From a virus, in the IMG/VR virus record IMGVR_UViG_3300008448_000420, positions 1 to 30,148 of that record: a stretch of DNA of 30,148 bases; one strand, 5' to 3'. The notes below the pieces were generated by a model. The model saw only the letters and a list, made by a program, of their open reading frames with translations, ran no database searches and had not been told where the DNA came from. Positions 1 to 7,374 of the stretch are shown one piece after another. Both the position numbers and the translations under genes were made by a program. How positions within the stretch are numbered: the stretch's first letter is position 1; every line of letters starts with the position of its first letter.

Positions 1-78
1 CGTGCAGGTTACAAACCTCATGTAAGAATAACCCTCCATGTGGGAGGGGTAAAGAAGACGGGTTCAAACCGCAAACTT
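1..78 (+). other. Structured leader/tail region of unknown role
   Basis: No gene can be assigned here. Frame 1 is open from the window edge to a stop at 109-111, but it reads straight through the terminator stem, so it may be only the tail of an upstream gene. The stretch contains three small inverted repeats in a row: 6-10/14-18 (AGGTT/AACCT), 32-37/43-48 (CCCTCC/GGAGGG) and one around 59-71 (CGG/CCG enclosing GTTCAAA). They are followed by the terminator at 79-104. It could be the 3' end of a late mRNA or of a small structured RNA. The sequence does not decide between these. Confidence 0.3.
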
Positions 79-104
79 GGGGGATCTTCGGATCCCCCTT
101 TTTT
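79..104 (+). terminator. Rho-independent terminator with UUCG loop
   Basis: An 8-bp perfect stem (GGGGGATC / GATCCCCC) closes a TTCG tetraloop and is followed by six T residues. This is the form favoured by T4-like phages. It ends transcription entering from the left, just before the late promoter at 107. Confidence 0.93.
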
Positions 105-106
105 GT

Positions 107-114
107 TATAAATA
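107..114 (+). promoter_or_regulatory. T4-type late promoter TATAAATA
   Basis: This is an exact match to the T4 late promoter box, recognised by the gp55 late sigma (encoded at 3883) together with the gp45 clamp. It sits directly after a terminator and in front of small virion-type genes. With the usual late spacing (box at about -13 to -6) the predicted start is at about 120, which is also the A of the next ATG. Confidence 0.85.
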
Positions 115-119
115 GTCCG

Positions 120-707
120 ATGTTATCATTCTCAAGATTCCTAACCGAAGCCCCTCTTATGACCAACATTAAGAGGAAAGAAAAGTTTTCTCTGGAAACG
201 GGAAAGCACCTACCCGCAGATCGAGCAGGAACTAAAGTTGCAAGCATCGACAAAGATCATGCGCTGCATCACTACAAAGATGACGGACAGGATATCTACG
301 TTGCACGCCATAAAAAAACTGGCATAGTTCATGCAACGATTGCTGGTAAGCGCAACGCTAAGACTGGCACATATACAGTTCATACAGCAGACTCAACAGG
401 ACAAGGACCAAAGGTTCATAAAGTCTATCGTAAGATTATGCAGTCTGGTCACTCACAAACGCTCGTTGGTAAGTCACACTCTCCAGGCGGTCAGAAAATT
501 TGGCAGAGCTTGTCCAAAGAACGTGGTGTATCTGTTCACGGATGGCATCACGGAAAAGCTCACAATATCAATCCGCGTGATCCAGAAGAAACTCATGTTA
601 CAGATAAAGAAGCACGATCTGGCGCACTGAAACATGATCCTGCTGGTAAAACTCAATACAAGATGAAGCTGATTGCTTCTCTTCATAAAAGAAAAACGGC
701 TAAGTAA
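120..707 (+). CDS. Basic protein with prohead-protease-type leader, probable internal capsid/ejected protein
   Basis: This is a 195-aa, strongly basic, His- and Lys-rich protein of unknown fold. The N-terminus, MLSFSRFLTEA, resembles the capsid targeting leader of T4 internal proteins: a short amphipathic segment ending in [L/I]-x-E before a small residue, which the gp21 protease cleaves. Cleavage would fall after Glu10. The next gene begins with the parallel MKSFSQFLKEG, and this shared leader is the reason I chose ATG 120 over ATG 159. The late promoter box ends only 5 nt upstream and there is no Shine-Dalgarno sequence, so the mRNA may be leaderless. The gene is followed by the next start in a TAATGA overlap. 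I infer a late virion component packaged inside the head. The biochemical function is unknown. Confidence 0.75.
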   Translation: MLSFSRFLTEAPLMTNIKRKEKFSLETGKHLPADRAGTKVASIDKDHALHHYKDDGQDIYVARHKKTGIVHATIAGKRNAKTGTYTVHTADSTGQGPKVHKVYRKIMQSGHSQTLVGKSHSPGGQKIWQSLSKERGVSVHGWHHGKAHNINPRDPEETHVTDKEARSGALKHDPAGKTQYKMKLIASLHKRKTAK

Positions 708-964
708 TGAAATCTTTTTCTCAGTTCCTTAAAGAAGGTTCTCCTATGCCTGGAGTTCATCCAGAAGTATGGAAAGCCCATGAGAAACACATTGCAGCAG
801 CTAAGAAACATAATGAGGGTGGTCTTGGTATCCATAAGGCAGCTGCTACCAGAACGTTCCGAACTCTTAAAAAGAAACTAAAAAAATATGAGCCTGATGA
901 ATCCAAGCATTTGAAACTCATGACAGACATGATGAATCAAAGCGACAAGAACGGGGATCTATAA
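707..964 (+). CDS. Small basic protein with the same prohead-type leader
   Basis: This 85-aa protein begins MKSFSQFLKEG, the same leader type as the preceding gene, with a predicted cleavage after LKE (Glu10). The mature part is helical, Lys-rich and charged (a KKKLKK run near residues 55-60). The start overlaps the previous stop by one base (TAATG), and the stop in turn overlaps the next ATG by one base, so three late genes are translationally coupled. A DNA-associated internal head protein is the best guess from the leader and composition. I recognise no named homologue. Confidence 0.72.
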   Translation: MKSFSQFLKEGSPMPGVHPEVWKAHEKHIAAAKKHNEGGLGIHKAAATRTFRTLKKKLKKYEPDESKHLKLMTDMMNQSDKNGDL

Positions 965-1512
965 TGTCAGCAGTTGAAAACTTACCTTCTAACATCAATT
1001 TCCTTGGTCAGAACGGCTTTAGATTTGCTGTTAAAAGGCTTCCTAACGTCAACTATTTCTGTCAGGCAGCAACACTTCCAGCTGTATCTATGAATGCTAT
1101 TGAAAGCCCTACGCCCTTCGCGTTTGTTCCTCGTCCTGGCGATAGACTTACATACGATCCGTTGATAATTAGATTCAAAGTTGACGAGGATCTTAGAAAC
1201 TATTTCGAAATTCAAAAGTGGCTTGAAGGGCTAGGTCATCCAGACAGTCTAAATCAAACTCGTGAACTATCTAAGAATATCAATAACAATTTGATTGCTG
1301 GAACGCGTCAAATAGGATATTATACAACTTTCGTATCAGACGCGACACTTTCTATTCTTACTAGTGCTAAGAATCTAAATAAGAACATATTCTTCTATGA
1401 TCTGTTCCCGATCAGCCTAACAGAGCTCAACTTTGAGTCAACCAATACTACCATCGAATATCTTGAGGCAACAGCCACGTTCCGTTATCGTAAGTATGAA
1501 CTCGAAGAATAG
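964..1512 (+). CDS. gp19-like tail tube family protein
   Basis: This 182-aa protein has the pattern of the T4 gp19 tail tube family. A phage-tube beta fold begins near residue 13 with NFLGQNGFRF, followed by an ATLPAVS-type segment at about residue 37, a region reading PGDRLTYDPLIIRF, and a C-terminal YLEATATFRYRKYEL strand. T4 gp19 is 163 aa; cyanophages carry several paralogues of this family, so this could be the major tube protein or a related tail/baseplate component. It is the last gene of the late cluster. Its 3' end faces a strong convergent promoter at 1535-1563 on the minus strand, which would make RNA antisense to it. Confidence 0.7.
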   Translation: MSAVENLPSNINFLGQNGFRFAVKRLPNVNYFCQAATLPAVSMNAIESPTPFAFVPRPGDRLTYDPLIIRFKVDEDLRNYFEIQKWLEGLGHPDSLNQTRELSKNINNNLIAGTRQIGYYTTFVSDATLSILTSAKNLNKNIFFYDLFPISLTELNFESTNTTIEYLEATATFRYRKYELEE

Positions 1513-1534
1513 ATTACCCCTGTTTAACACATTC

Positions 1535-1563
1535 ATTATATCTGACAACTGTTCTATTGTCAA
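1535..1563 (-). promoter_or_regulatory. Minus-strand sigma70 promoter, antisense to late genes
   Basis: On the minus strand the sequence reads TTGACA (1563-1558), 17 bp, TATAAT (1540-1535), a perfect consensus promoter. It points leftward into 1512-120. There is no convincing minus-strand gene downstream, so the product would be RNA complementary to the late mRNA. The -35 box lies in one arm of the inverted repeat at 1556-1586. Confidence 0.65.
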
Positions 1564-1586
1564 GATCGTTGTTTGTTCTTGACAAT
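1556..1586. repeat. 10-bp inverted repeat linking two divergent -35 boxes
   Basis: ATTGTCAAGA (1556-1565) is a perfect reverse complement of TCTTGACAAT (1577-1586), separated by 11 bp. Each arm contains the -35 hexamer of one of two divergent promoters. The repeat therefore marks a symmetric divergent control region and could also be a protein-binding operator. Confidence 0.75.
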
Positions 1587-1607
1587 TGGCTCTTATGGTG
1601 ATACGAT
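1579..1607 (+). promoter_or_regulatory. sigma70-type promoter for uvsY
   Basis: TTGACA (1579-1584), 17 bp, TACGAT (1602-1607). The predicted transcription start, about 7 nt after the -10 box, falls at 1614, which is the A of the uvsY ATG. No Shine-Dalgarno sequence is present, so a leaderless transcript is likely. Confidence 0.8.
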
Positions 1608-1613
1608 TAGAAT

Positions 1614-2051
1614 ATGAAATTAGAAGATATCTACGCTATGTGGGAAACTGACTCCAAGTATGACGATCTCAACTTGGATAAGGAGTCTCTCAACATCTCA
1701 TCCCTTCACGCCAAGTATAATCGTCTGCTGAGCGAAACGCGCAGTCAGTTGCGTTCTGCTGTAATCAAGAAGAAGTCACACTACAGCACGCTGCGTGATT
1801 ACTATCTTGGCAATCTTAACAACCCAGAAGATTTAGAACGCATTGGGCGTCAGCCATTCCTGAACAAAGTTCTCAAGAACGAAGTGCAAGGATATATCGA
1901 CGCTGACGGTGAACTCGTTCGTATCGACGAACGCATCGCTCTGCTCGAAGAAAAGGTTGAAGTGATTGTAGAAATCATGAAGTGTATCCACAAGCGCGGA
2001 TACGATATCAAGTCCGCCATTGAGTGGAGAAAGTTTACGAATGGATTCTGA
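1614..2051 (+). CDS. uvsY: UvsY recombination mediator
   Basis: This 145-aa protein (T4 UvsY has 137) matches the family by its MKLEDIYAMW start (T4: MRLEDLQ), the central LRDYYLGNLNNPE segment and the C-terminal helix reading RGYDIKSAIEWRKF. UvsY is a small hexameric protein that loads UvsX recombinase on gp32-coated single-stranded DNA, so it partners with the UvsX encoded at 26140. The start ATG coincides with the predicted transcription start and lacks a ribosome binding site. The 3' end overlaps uvsW by 11 nt, as expected for coupled recombination genes. Confidence 0.9.
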   Translation: MKLEDIYAMWETDSKYDDLNLDKESLNISSLHAKYNRLLSETRSQLRSAVIKKKSHYSTLRDYYLGNLNNPEDLERIGRQPFLNKVLKNEVQGYIDADGELVRIDERIALLEEKVEVIVEIMKCIHKRGYDIKSAIEWRKFTNGF

Positions 2052-3546
2052 TCTAACGCTTACGAAAGTCAATGAGGCTATGCTTCGCGTTGAAGGCGAT
2101 ATGGGTATCGCGCGCGAGCTGTCTGAACATTTGACATTCGAAGTACCAGGTGCTAAGTTCTCACCCAAATATAAATCGCGCGTGTGGGATGGTAAGATCC
2201 GTTTGCTCAACTCACGCAACATGCAAGTCTATGCTGGTCTCGTGAATGAGATACAGAACTTCTGTGAAGAACGTGGATACAGCTTAGACATTGATCCAGA
2301 ACTTGTTATGACTGAGGAGTTTTCCCTTGCAGAAGCAAAAGAGTTCGCAGAAACACTCAATCTTCCTTTCGTTGCTCATGATCATCAGCTTCGTGCTTTC
2401 GCTCTCGCTGTTCGTAACAGTCGCGGTATTCTTATCAGTCCTACTGCTTCTGGCAAGTCAATGATTGCATATCTCATCACGAGGTTTTATCATGATAGCT
2501 TTAAAAGTCGCACTCTTATTCTTGTGCCAACTATTTCTCTCGTTCATCAGCTACGTTCTGATTTTTCTGATTATGGTCTTGAAGTTGATAGCTATGTTCA
2601 TTGCGTCTTTGGAGGACAGGATAAACTATCGAATAAAGCAGTTGTCATCTCAACATGGCAATCGGTTCACGAACTTCCTAAGTCGTATTTCGACGAATTT
2701 GATGTGATCATTGGTGACGAAGCGCATCTGTTCAAAGCGCAGTCGCTCACTAAGATTATGACTAACGCCACGAACGTGAAGTATCGTTTTGGTATGACGG
2801 GAACGCTGGACGGTAGTCAAGTCAACGAGCTCGTGTTGACAGGTCTGTTTGGTCAAACACATAAGATTATTGATACGAAGGAACTTATCGACAGTGGTAA
2901 GCTCGCATCAATCAAAGTCAAGTGTCTTGTTCTCAGTCATCCAATCGAAGATCGCAAGAAACTTAACGGCGGAACGTATCAAGATGAAGTTGAGCATATT
3001 ATTTCGTTTGATCCTCGTAATAAGTTCATTCGTAATCTTGCTCTATCTCTTAAAGGCAACACACTGATCCTATATGCTTACGTCGAAAAACACGGACAAG
3101 TTCTTTATGAAATGATTAGTGATAAATGCGAAAATCGCAGAGTATTTTTTGTGCATGGTGGAGTTGATGGTGAGCGGCGAGAAGATATTCGTGGTATCGT
3201 TGAAGAAGAAAACGATGCAATCATCGTGGCTTCTTATGGAACGTTTTCTACAGGTATCAATATCAAGAATCTTCATAACGTTATCTTTGCGAGCCCAACG
3301 AAAAGCCGCATCCGCACGCTGCAATCTATCGGACGCGGACTTCGCATTTCAGACACAAAAGATAGCATGACGCTATTTGACATTGCTGATGATCTGAGCT
3401 ATAATAAAAAGAAAAACTATACACTCAACCATCTCATTGAACGCGTGAAGATGTATAGTTCTGAGGGATTCCCTTACGAGCTACATAATATCAAGCTAAG
3501 GAGTGATAATGGAACAGGGCGAAGTTTATTTTCTGAAGATGAATAA
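2041..3546 (+). CDS. uvsW: UvsW RNA-DNA / branch-specific helicase
   Basis: This 501-aa superfamily 2 helicase is close to the length of T4 UvsW (503). It has an N-terminal DNA-binding region with the conserved FSPKYKSRVWDGKIRLL segment, Walker A PTASGKS at about residues 134-140, the DEAH box at 226-229, and C-terminal motifs including ASYGTFSTGI and QSIGRGLR. UvsW processes stalled forks and recombination branches and shuts down R-loop origins late in infection. I chose ATG 2041 (GGAGA upstream) over the in-frame TTG at 2020. The 3' part of the gene contains a perfect sigma70 promoter (3377-3405) that would feed the next genes. Confidence 0.93.
   Translation: MDSDLTLTKVNEAMLRVEGDMGIARELSEHLTFEVPGAKFSPKYKSRVWDGKIRLLNSRNMQVYAGLVNEIQNFCEERGYSLDIDPELVMTEEFSLAEAKEFAETLNLPFVAHDHQLRAFALAVRNSRGILISPTASGKSMIAYLITRFYHDSFKSRTLILVPTISLVHQLRSDFSDYGLEVDSYVHCVFGGQDKLSNKAVVISTWQSVHELPKSYFDEFDVIIGDEAHLFKAQSLTKIMTNATNVKYRFGMTGTLDGSQVNELVLTGLFGQTHKIIDTKELIDSGKLASIKVKCLVLSHPIEDRKKLNGGTYQDEVEHIISFDPRNKFIRNLALSLKGNTLILYAYVEKHGQVLYEMISDKCENRRVFFVHGGVDGERREDIRGIVEEENDAIIVASYGTFSTGINIKNLHNVIFASPTKSRIRTLQSIGRGLRISDTKDSMTLFDIADDLSYNKKKNYTLNHLIERVKMYSSEGFPYELHNIKLRSDNGTGRSLFSEDE
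3377..3405 (+). promoter_or_regulatory. Internal sigma70 promoter inside uvsW
   Basis: TTGACA (3377-3382), 17 bp, TATAAT (3400-3405): a full consensus match embedded in the uvsW reading frame. It would transcribe the small Sm-like gene, gp55 and the 47/46 genes independently of uvsY-uvsW. Confidence 0.65.
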
Positions 3547-3883
3547 CGGCGAAGATTTACTCGTCCAGTTGCTTGGTGATGAAGAAGACTGCCTGTGGGT
3601 CACTCAGCCATATCGTGTCGAGCTTATGCCTTCTGTTGAATCAATGACAGTTACAACTTCCATCATGCGTTGGATTCCGTTCGAAAGTTTAATGGAAGAA
3701 AAGGTACGCATAGCTAAGACTAATATCTTGACATATCTGGTAGTTGATGATATAGTAGCAGATAAGTACCTCAATACAATCAGCGAACAAGCTAGAGAGC
3801 AACGCATCAAAGCTAGGGAGCGTCAAAGAGAATTACTCAGACACTACGCAGCTATTGCGAATACATCAGGATCTTTTCACTAA
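3509..3883 (+). CDS. Small Sm-like (LSm-type) conserved phage protein
   Basis: This 124-aa protein starts at ATG 3509 behind TAAGGAG (3497-3503). The first two-thirds has the strand pattern of a small beta-barrel: FLKMNNGEDLLVQLL, a turn, a VTQPYRVELMP strand and a later TNILTYLVVDD strand. The gene at 21073 repeats this pattern (LRLINGEEVIGKV, VVKPAAVMLQP, PRNVLFTYEPD), so the two look like paralogues. Related small proteins recur in T4-like cyanophages and marine phages without known function. An RNA-binding Sm-like fold is my inference from pattern only. It overlaps uvsW and abuts gp55, whose ATG shares its last stop base. A second internal promoter lies at 3728-3756. Confidence 0.6.
   Translation: MEQGEVYFLKMNNGEDLLVQLLGDEEDCLWVTQPYRVELMPSVESMTVTTSIMRWIPFESLMEEKVRIAKTNILTYLVVDDIVADKYLNTISEQAREQRIKARERQRELLRHYAAIANTSGSFH
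3728..3756 (+). promoter_or_regulatory. Internal sigma70 promoter ahead of gp55
   Basis: TTGACA (3728-3733), 17 bp, TATAGT (3751-3756), inside the Sm-like gene and about 130 nt before the gp55 start. It would allow late sigma synthesis from its own early/middle transcript. Confidence 0.5.
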
Positions 3884-4434
3884 TGAATAAAGTAATTAAA
3901 CCAAAAGCAAAAAAGCATTACGTCAACAACAAAGACTTATATGCCGCGATGGTCGAGTATAAGAATCTCGTCAACGAAGCTAAGGACGCAGGTAAGCAAA
4001 GTCCTCGTATCCCACACTATATTGGCGAGTCGATTATGAAGATCGCTACTCATCTTGCGTATCGCCCCAACTTCGCCAACTATACGTTCCGCGAAGAGAT
4101 GATTTCAGATGGTATTGAAAACTGCTTGCTGTATATCAATAACTTTGATCCGAGCAAGTCACAAAATCCATTTGCATACTTCACGCAAATTATCTACTTT
4201 GCTTTCATTCGGCGCATTCAGAAAGAGAAAAAGCATCTCTATACGAAGTATGCTGCTATCGAATACGCTAACATCATGGGTGAAACTTCCGAGTCGCAAG
4301 ACGGTGATCGTAGCAACAACTACGATACAGATATCAAGTACGGCGAGTGGTCGAAGGAACAGATGGAAAAGTTCATGGGTGACTTTGAAGCCAGTAAGGG
4401 TATCAAACGTGGGAGCAAGAAAGCATCAGCATGA
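3883..4434 (+). CDS. 55: gp55 late-promoter sigma factor
   Basis: This 183-aa protein (T4 gp55: 185 aa) matches the divergent late sigma family. It has a YVNNKDLYAAMVEYK start like T4's YVNNKELLQAI, then EEMISDGIENCLLYINNFD and PFAYFTQIIYFAFIRRIQKEKK, the sigma region 2 core that contacts RNA polymerase and the TATAAATA box. Two such boxes are found in this window, at 107 and 29993. In T4 the extreme C-terminus (hydrophobic LDFLY) binds the gp45 clamp. Here the protein instead ends in a basic tail (KRGSKKASA), with MEKFMGDF about 20 residues earlier as the only candidate. Start and stop overlap both neighbours (ATGA with gp47). Confidence 0.93.
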   Translation: MNKVIKPKAKKHYVNNKDLYAAMVEYKNLVNEAKDAGKQSPRIPHYIGESIMKIATHLAYRPNFANYTFREEMISDGIENCLLYINNFDPSKSQNPFAYFTQIIYFAFIRRIQKEKKHLYTKYAAIEYANIMGETSESQDGDRSNNYDTDIKYGEWSKEQMEKFMGDFEASKGIKRGSKKASA

Positions 4435-5492
4435 AGATTGCTTTGATTACTGATACGCATTGGGGTGTTCGTAACGATCAACTCGCGTTCCTTGACAATA
4501 ACAAGAGATTCATTGATGAAGTATTCCTACCCTATCTCGACGCTCATAGCATTAGGACTGTTATCCACCTCGGTGATCTTGTTGATCGTCGTAAATTCCT
4601 TAACATCAACACAGCTAAACGTCTGCGTTCAGATTTTATACAACCACTTCACGCGCGAGGCATCCATGCCCATCTCATCATCGGAAATCACGACACATAT
4701 TACAAGAATACGAATTCAGTCAACTCCATTCGAGAATTTTACGAACACGATTTCCACATCTATGAATCAGCAACAGAAGTAGAGTTTGACGGAGTTCCTA
4801 TTCTTTTCATTCCGTGGATCTGCGATGACAATCGTGAAGAAACGCTCAATCTCTTAGGAACTACTAATGCTCAGATCGCTTTGGGACACTTGGAGCTCGC
4901 TGGCTTCGAAATGTATAGAGGGAGTCCTGTCAGCCACGGCGATGACCGCGTTCTTTTTAATAGGTTTGATTTGGTATGCTCTGGTCATTATCATCATCGT
5001 TCCACTTCTGGTAACATTCATTATCTTGGTAGTCATGCTGAGTTTACTTGGAGCGACTACGATGACCCTAAGGGATTCCATATCTTGGATACTGAAACTC
5101 GTGAACTGGCGTTTATAGAAAATCCGTTCAAGATGTTCCGTAAGGTTTGGTACAACGATAAGGACAAAACCTCGGAAGAAGTTATGGATCGTGACTTCAG
5201 CAAGTATGCGGGCGCTTATGTGAAGTTGATTGTATCAAACAAAGATAATCCATTTGTGTTTGATCTGTTCACTACAAAGCTGTATGAAGCCGCGCCACTC
5301 GAAGTAACTATCGTCGAAGATCATCGCAACATGGATACAATCGACGAGTCTGATCTACTGAACGAAGCCGAAGATACGCTCACTATCTTGTCAAAGTATA
5401 TTGGCACGATTGAGTCTAATGTAGACAACAAAAAACTTGACAATTTGATGCGTTCATTATACAATGAAGCTCTTCAAATGGAAACAGAGTGA
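4431..5492 (+). CDS. 47: gp47 recombination nuclease subunit (Mre11-like)
   Basis: This 353-aa calcineurin-like phosphoesterase (T4 gp47: 339 aa) is the nuclease half of the gp46/gp47 complex that resects DNA ends and recruits recombination-dependent replication. Metal-binding motifs are in order: TDTHWG (Asp8, His10), HLGDLVD (Asp49), GNHD (residues 85-88), and CSGHYHHRS near residue 186. The ATG overlaps the gp55 stop (ATGA), and the stop overlaps the next ATG. An internal promoter occupies 5437-5465 near its 3' end. Confidence 0.95.
   Translation: MKIALITDTHWGVRNDQLAFLDNNKRFIDEVFLPYLDAHSIRTVIHLGDLVDRRKFLNINTAKRLRSDFIQPLHARGIHAHLIIGNHDTYYKNTNSVNSIREFYEHDFHIYESATEVEFDGVPILFIPWICDDNREETLNLLGTTNAQIALGHLELAGFEMYRGSPVSHGDDRVLFNRFDLVCSGHYHHRSTSGNIHYLGSHAEFTWSDYDDPKGFHILDTETRELAFIENPFKMFRKVWYNDKDKTSEEVMDRDFSKYAGAYVKLIVSNKDNPFVFDLFTTKLYEAAPLEVTIVEDHRNMDTIDESDLLNEAEDTLTILSKYIGTIESNVDNKKLDNLMRSLYNEALQMETE
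5437..5465 (+). promoter_or_regulatory. Internal sigma70 promoter at 3' end of gp47
   Basis: TTGACA (5437-5442), 17 bp, TACAAT (5460-5465), within the gp47 coding region. It is placed to transcribe the 60-aa ORF and gp46. Confidence 0.55.
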
Positions 5493-5674
5493 TGGACTTC
5501 GTAGAAAACGAGATCTATGTTGATCGCGATGGTAACGAGTATAGGTATCTCTACAAGACTGGCGGAGTGACTGTATTCGAATCTAAAGATGACAAAAAAG
5601 TAGTTCAGCATTTTTCTGGACGCTATAGGTGGGATGACCAGGATCATCCTCGTGACATTATTGGAAAGAAATGA
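5492..5674 (+). CDS. Small conserved-position ORF between gp47 and gp46
   Basis: This 60-aa acidic/basic mixed protein, beginning MDFVENEIYVDRDG, occupies the position of T4 gene 46.1, but I cannot see sequence identity strong enough to name it. Short alternating hydrophobic stretches (EYRYLYKTGGVTVFES) suggest a small beta-sheet protein. The ATG at 5492 overlaps the gp47 stop, and its stop overlaps the gp46 start, so it is translated as part of the 47-46 unit. Confidence 0.75.
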   Translation: MDFVENEIYVDRDGNEYRYLYKTGGVTVFESKDDKKVVQHFSGRYRWDDQDHPRDIIGKK

Positions 5675-7374
5675 TTCATTTCAAAAAAGTCCGTTGGAAA
5701 AACTTCCTTTCAACTGGTAATGCTTTCACAGAAATCGAACTCGACAAGAACGACACTACTCTCATCGTTGGTGAAAACGGTGCGGGTAAGTCGACGATGC
5801 TCGACGCGCTGTGCTTTGGTTTGTATGGTAAACCTTTCCGCAAGATCAAGAAAGATCAGCTGATTAACTCTGTTAACGGACGCGATGTAGTCGTTGAGAT
5901 CGAGTTCAGCACGCACGATCATGACTATCTGATTCGTCGTGGTATCAAGCCAGCTATCTTTGAAATTCATCAGGATGGGTTTCTACTAGATCAAGACGCA
6001 GCTGTGCGTGACTATCAGGAAATGCTTGAGAAAAATGTTCTTAAGTTGAGTATGAAGTCATTCACTCAGATTGTGATTCTTGGCTCGTCGTCGTTCGTTC
6101 CGTTCATGCAATTGACGACGAACGTTCGGCGTGAAGTCATCGAGGATCTGTTGGATATCCGCGTCTTTTCCTCGATGGCACTTCTTCTTAAAGATCGCGT
6201 AGCAACTAATCGTCAGGGTTATACGCTAAACGAAAATGATATCAGCAATGTCCTGAGCAACATCAAGCTACAGGAAAAGCTGCGCGAAGATTTGGCTCAG
6301 GAAAAAAGTGAGAAGATCGATGAATATCTGGGACGTATTGAAGAAGCTCGCAAAGCCCTCATGCGTAACGAAGCGGAAGCTGCTACTATCGAAACTGAAA
6401 TCGATGAGTTCCTTGAACAGATTAATGACAAAGATACTATAAGCGCCCGTATTCAGAAAATTATAAATCTGGAGGCAAACCTTGAGAAGAAGAAAGCGAA
6501 TGCTAGAAAAACAATTAAGTTCTACCACGACAACGATGAGTGCCCTACCTGTACACAGACAATCGACGCTACCATCAAGTGCGAAAAGATTGATGAGAAG
6601 GAAAAAGTCGTATCCGAAGTGGATGAAGCACTACAAAGTCTCCAAAGTAGCTTGGGCGAAGCTGAACTTCGACTATCTGAGATCACAAGGGTACAACGTG
6701 AAATTAGTTCGAGGCAGCATCTTCTACGAGACATTCACTCTGCGATCAAAACCTCACAAAAAGAAATCAGTCTTTGGGAACGGGAAATCGAATCCGCAAA
6801 ACAGAAGACGACCAGCTTCAATGAAGATGCGATCTTAGATCTTAGAAAACATCATGATCAATTCCTAACTCGTAAAACTGAGATACTGGAAGAACGCGAG
6901 ATGTTTGATCTTGCTACTGTTATCCTGCGTGATAGTGGTATCAAGTCTCGTATCATTAAGCAATACATACCAGTCATCAACAAACTGGTGAATAAATACC
7001 TCGCCGCTATGGACTTCTTCGTGAAGTTCGAGTTGAATGAATCGTTCGAAGAAAAAATTCTATCGCGTCATCGTGACGACTTTACTTACGACTCTTTCAG
7101 TGAAGGCGAGAAGATGCGTATTGACTTGTCGTTGTTGTTCACTTGGCGTGCTATCGCTCGCATGAAAAACAGCGCCAGCACGAATCTGCTGATCCTCGAC
7201 GAAGTGTTTGACGCATCGCTCGACGCCAATGGTTGTGATGAGTTCTTGAAGATCATTCATGATTTGGAAGGCTCGAACATTTTCGTCATCTCACACAAAG
7301 GCGATGTTCTGCATGATAAGTTCCAGAACGTTTTGCGCTTTACAAAACAGAAAAACTTTAGTAGGATAGTGTAA
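5671..7374 (+). CDS. 46: gp46 recombination ATPase subunit (Rad50-like)
   Basis: This 567-aa SMC/Rad50-type ATPase (T4 gp46: 560 aa) is the partner of gp47. Walker A GENGAGKS is at about residues 34-41. A long coiled coil (about 170-440) is interrupted by the zinc hook CPTC at 291-294. The ABC signature SEGEK begins near 477 and Walker B ILDEV has Asp510-Glu511. The complex processes DNA ends for recombination-dependent replication. The ATG overlaps the stop of the preceding small ORF by four bases. Confidence 0.96.
   Translation: MIHFKKVRWKNFLSTGNAFTEIELDKNDTTLIVGENGAGKSTMLDALCFGLYGKPFRKIKKDQLINSVNGRDVVVEIEFSTHDHDYLIRRGIKPAIFEIHQDGFLLDQDAAVRDYQEMLEKNVLKLSMKSFTQIVILGSSSFVPFMQLTTNVRREVIEDLLDIRVFSSMALLLKDRVATNRQGYTLNENDISNVLSNIKLQEKLREDLAQEKSEKIDEYLGRIEEARKALMRNEAEAATIETEIDEFLEQINDKDTISARIQKIINLEANLEKKKANARKTIKFYHDNDECPTCTQTIDATIKCEKIDEKEKVVSEVDEALQSLQSSLGEAELRLSEITRVQREISSRQHLLRDIHSAIKTSQKEISLWEREIESAKQKTTSFNEDAILDLRKHHDQFLTRKTEILEEREMFDLATVILRDSGIKSRIIKQYIPVINKLVNKYLAAMDFFVKFELNESFEEKILSRHRDDFTYDSFSEGEKMRIDLSLLFTWRAIARMKNSASTNLLILDEVFDASLDANGCDEFLKIIHDLEGSNIFVISHKGDVLHDKFQNVLRFTKQKNFSRIV

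Noticed and set aside
55-78. tRNA-like T-loop (GGTTCAAACC)
   Set aside because: Only three stem pairs form, and no acceptor, anticodon arm or CCA can be placed around it.
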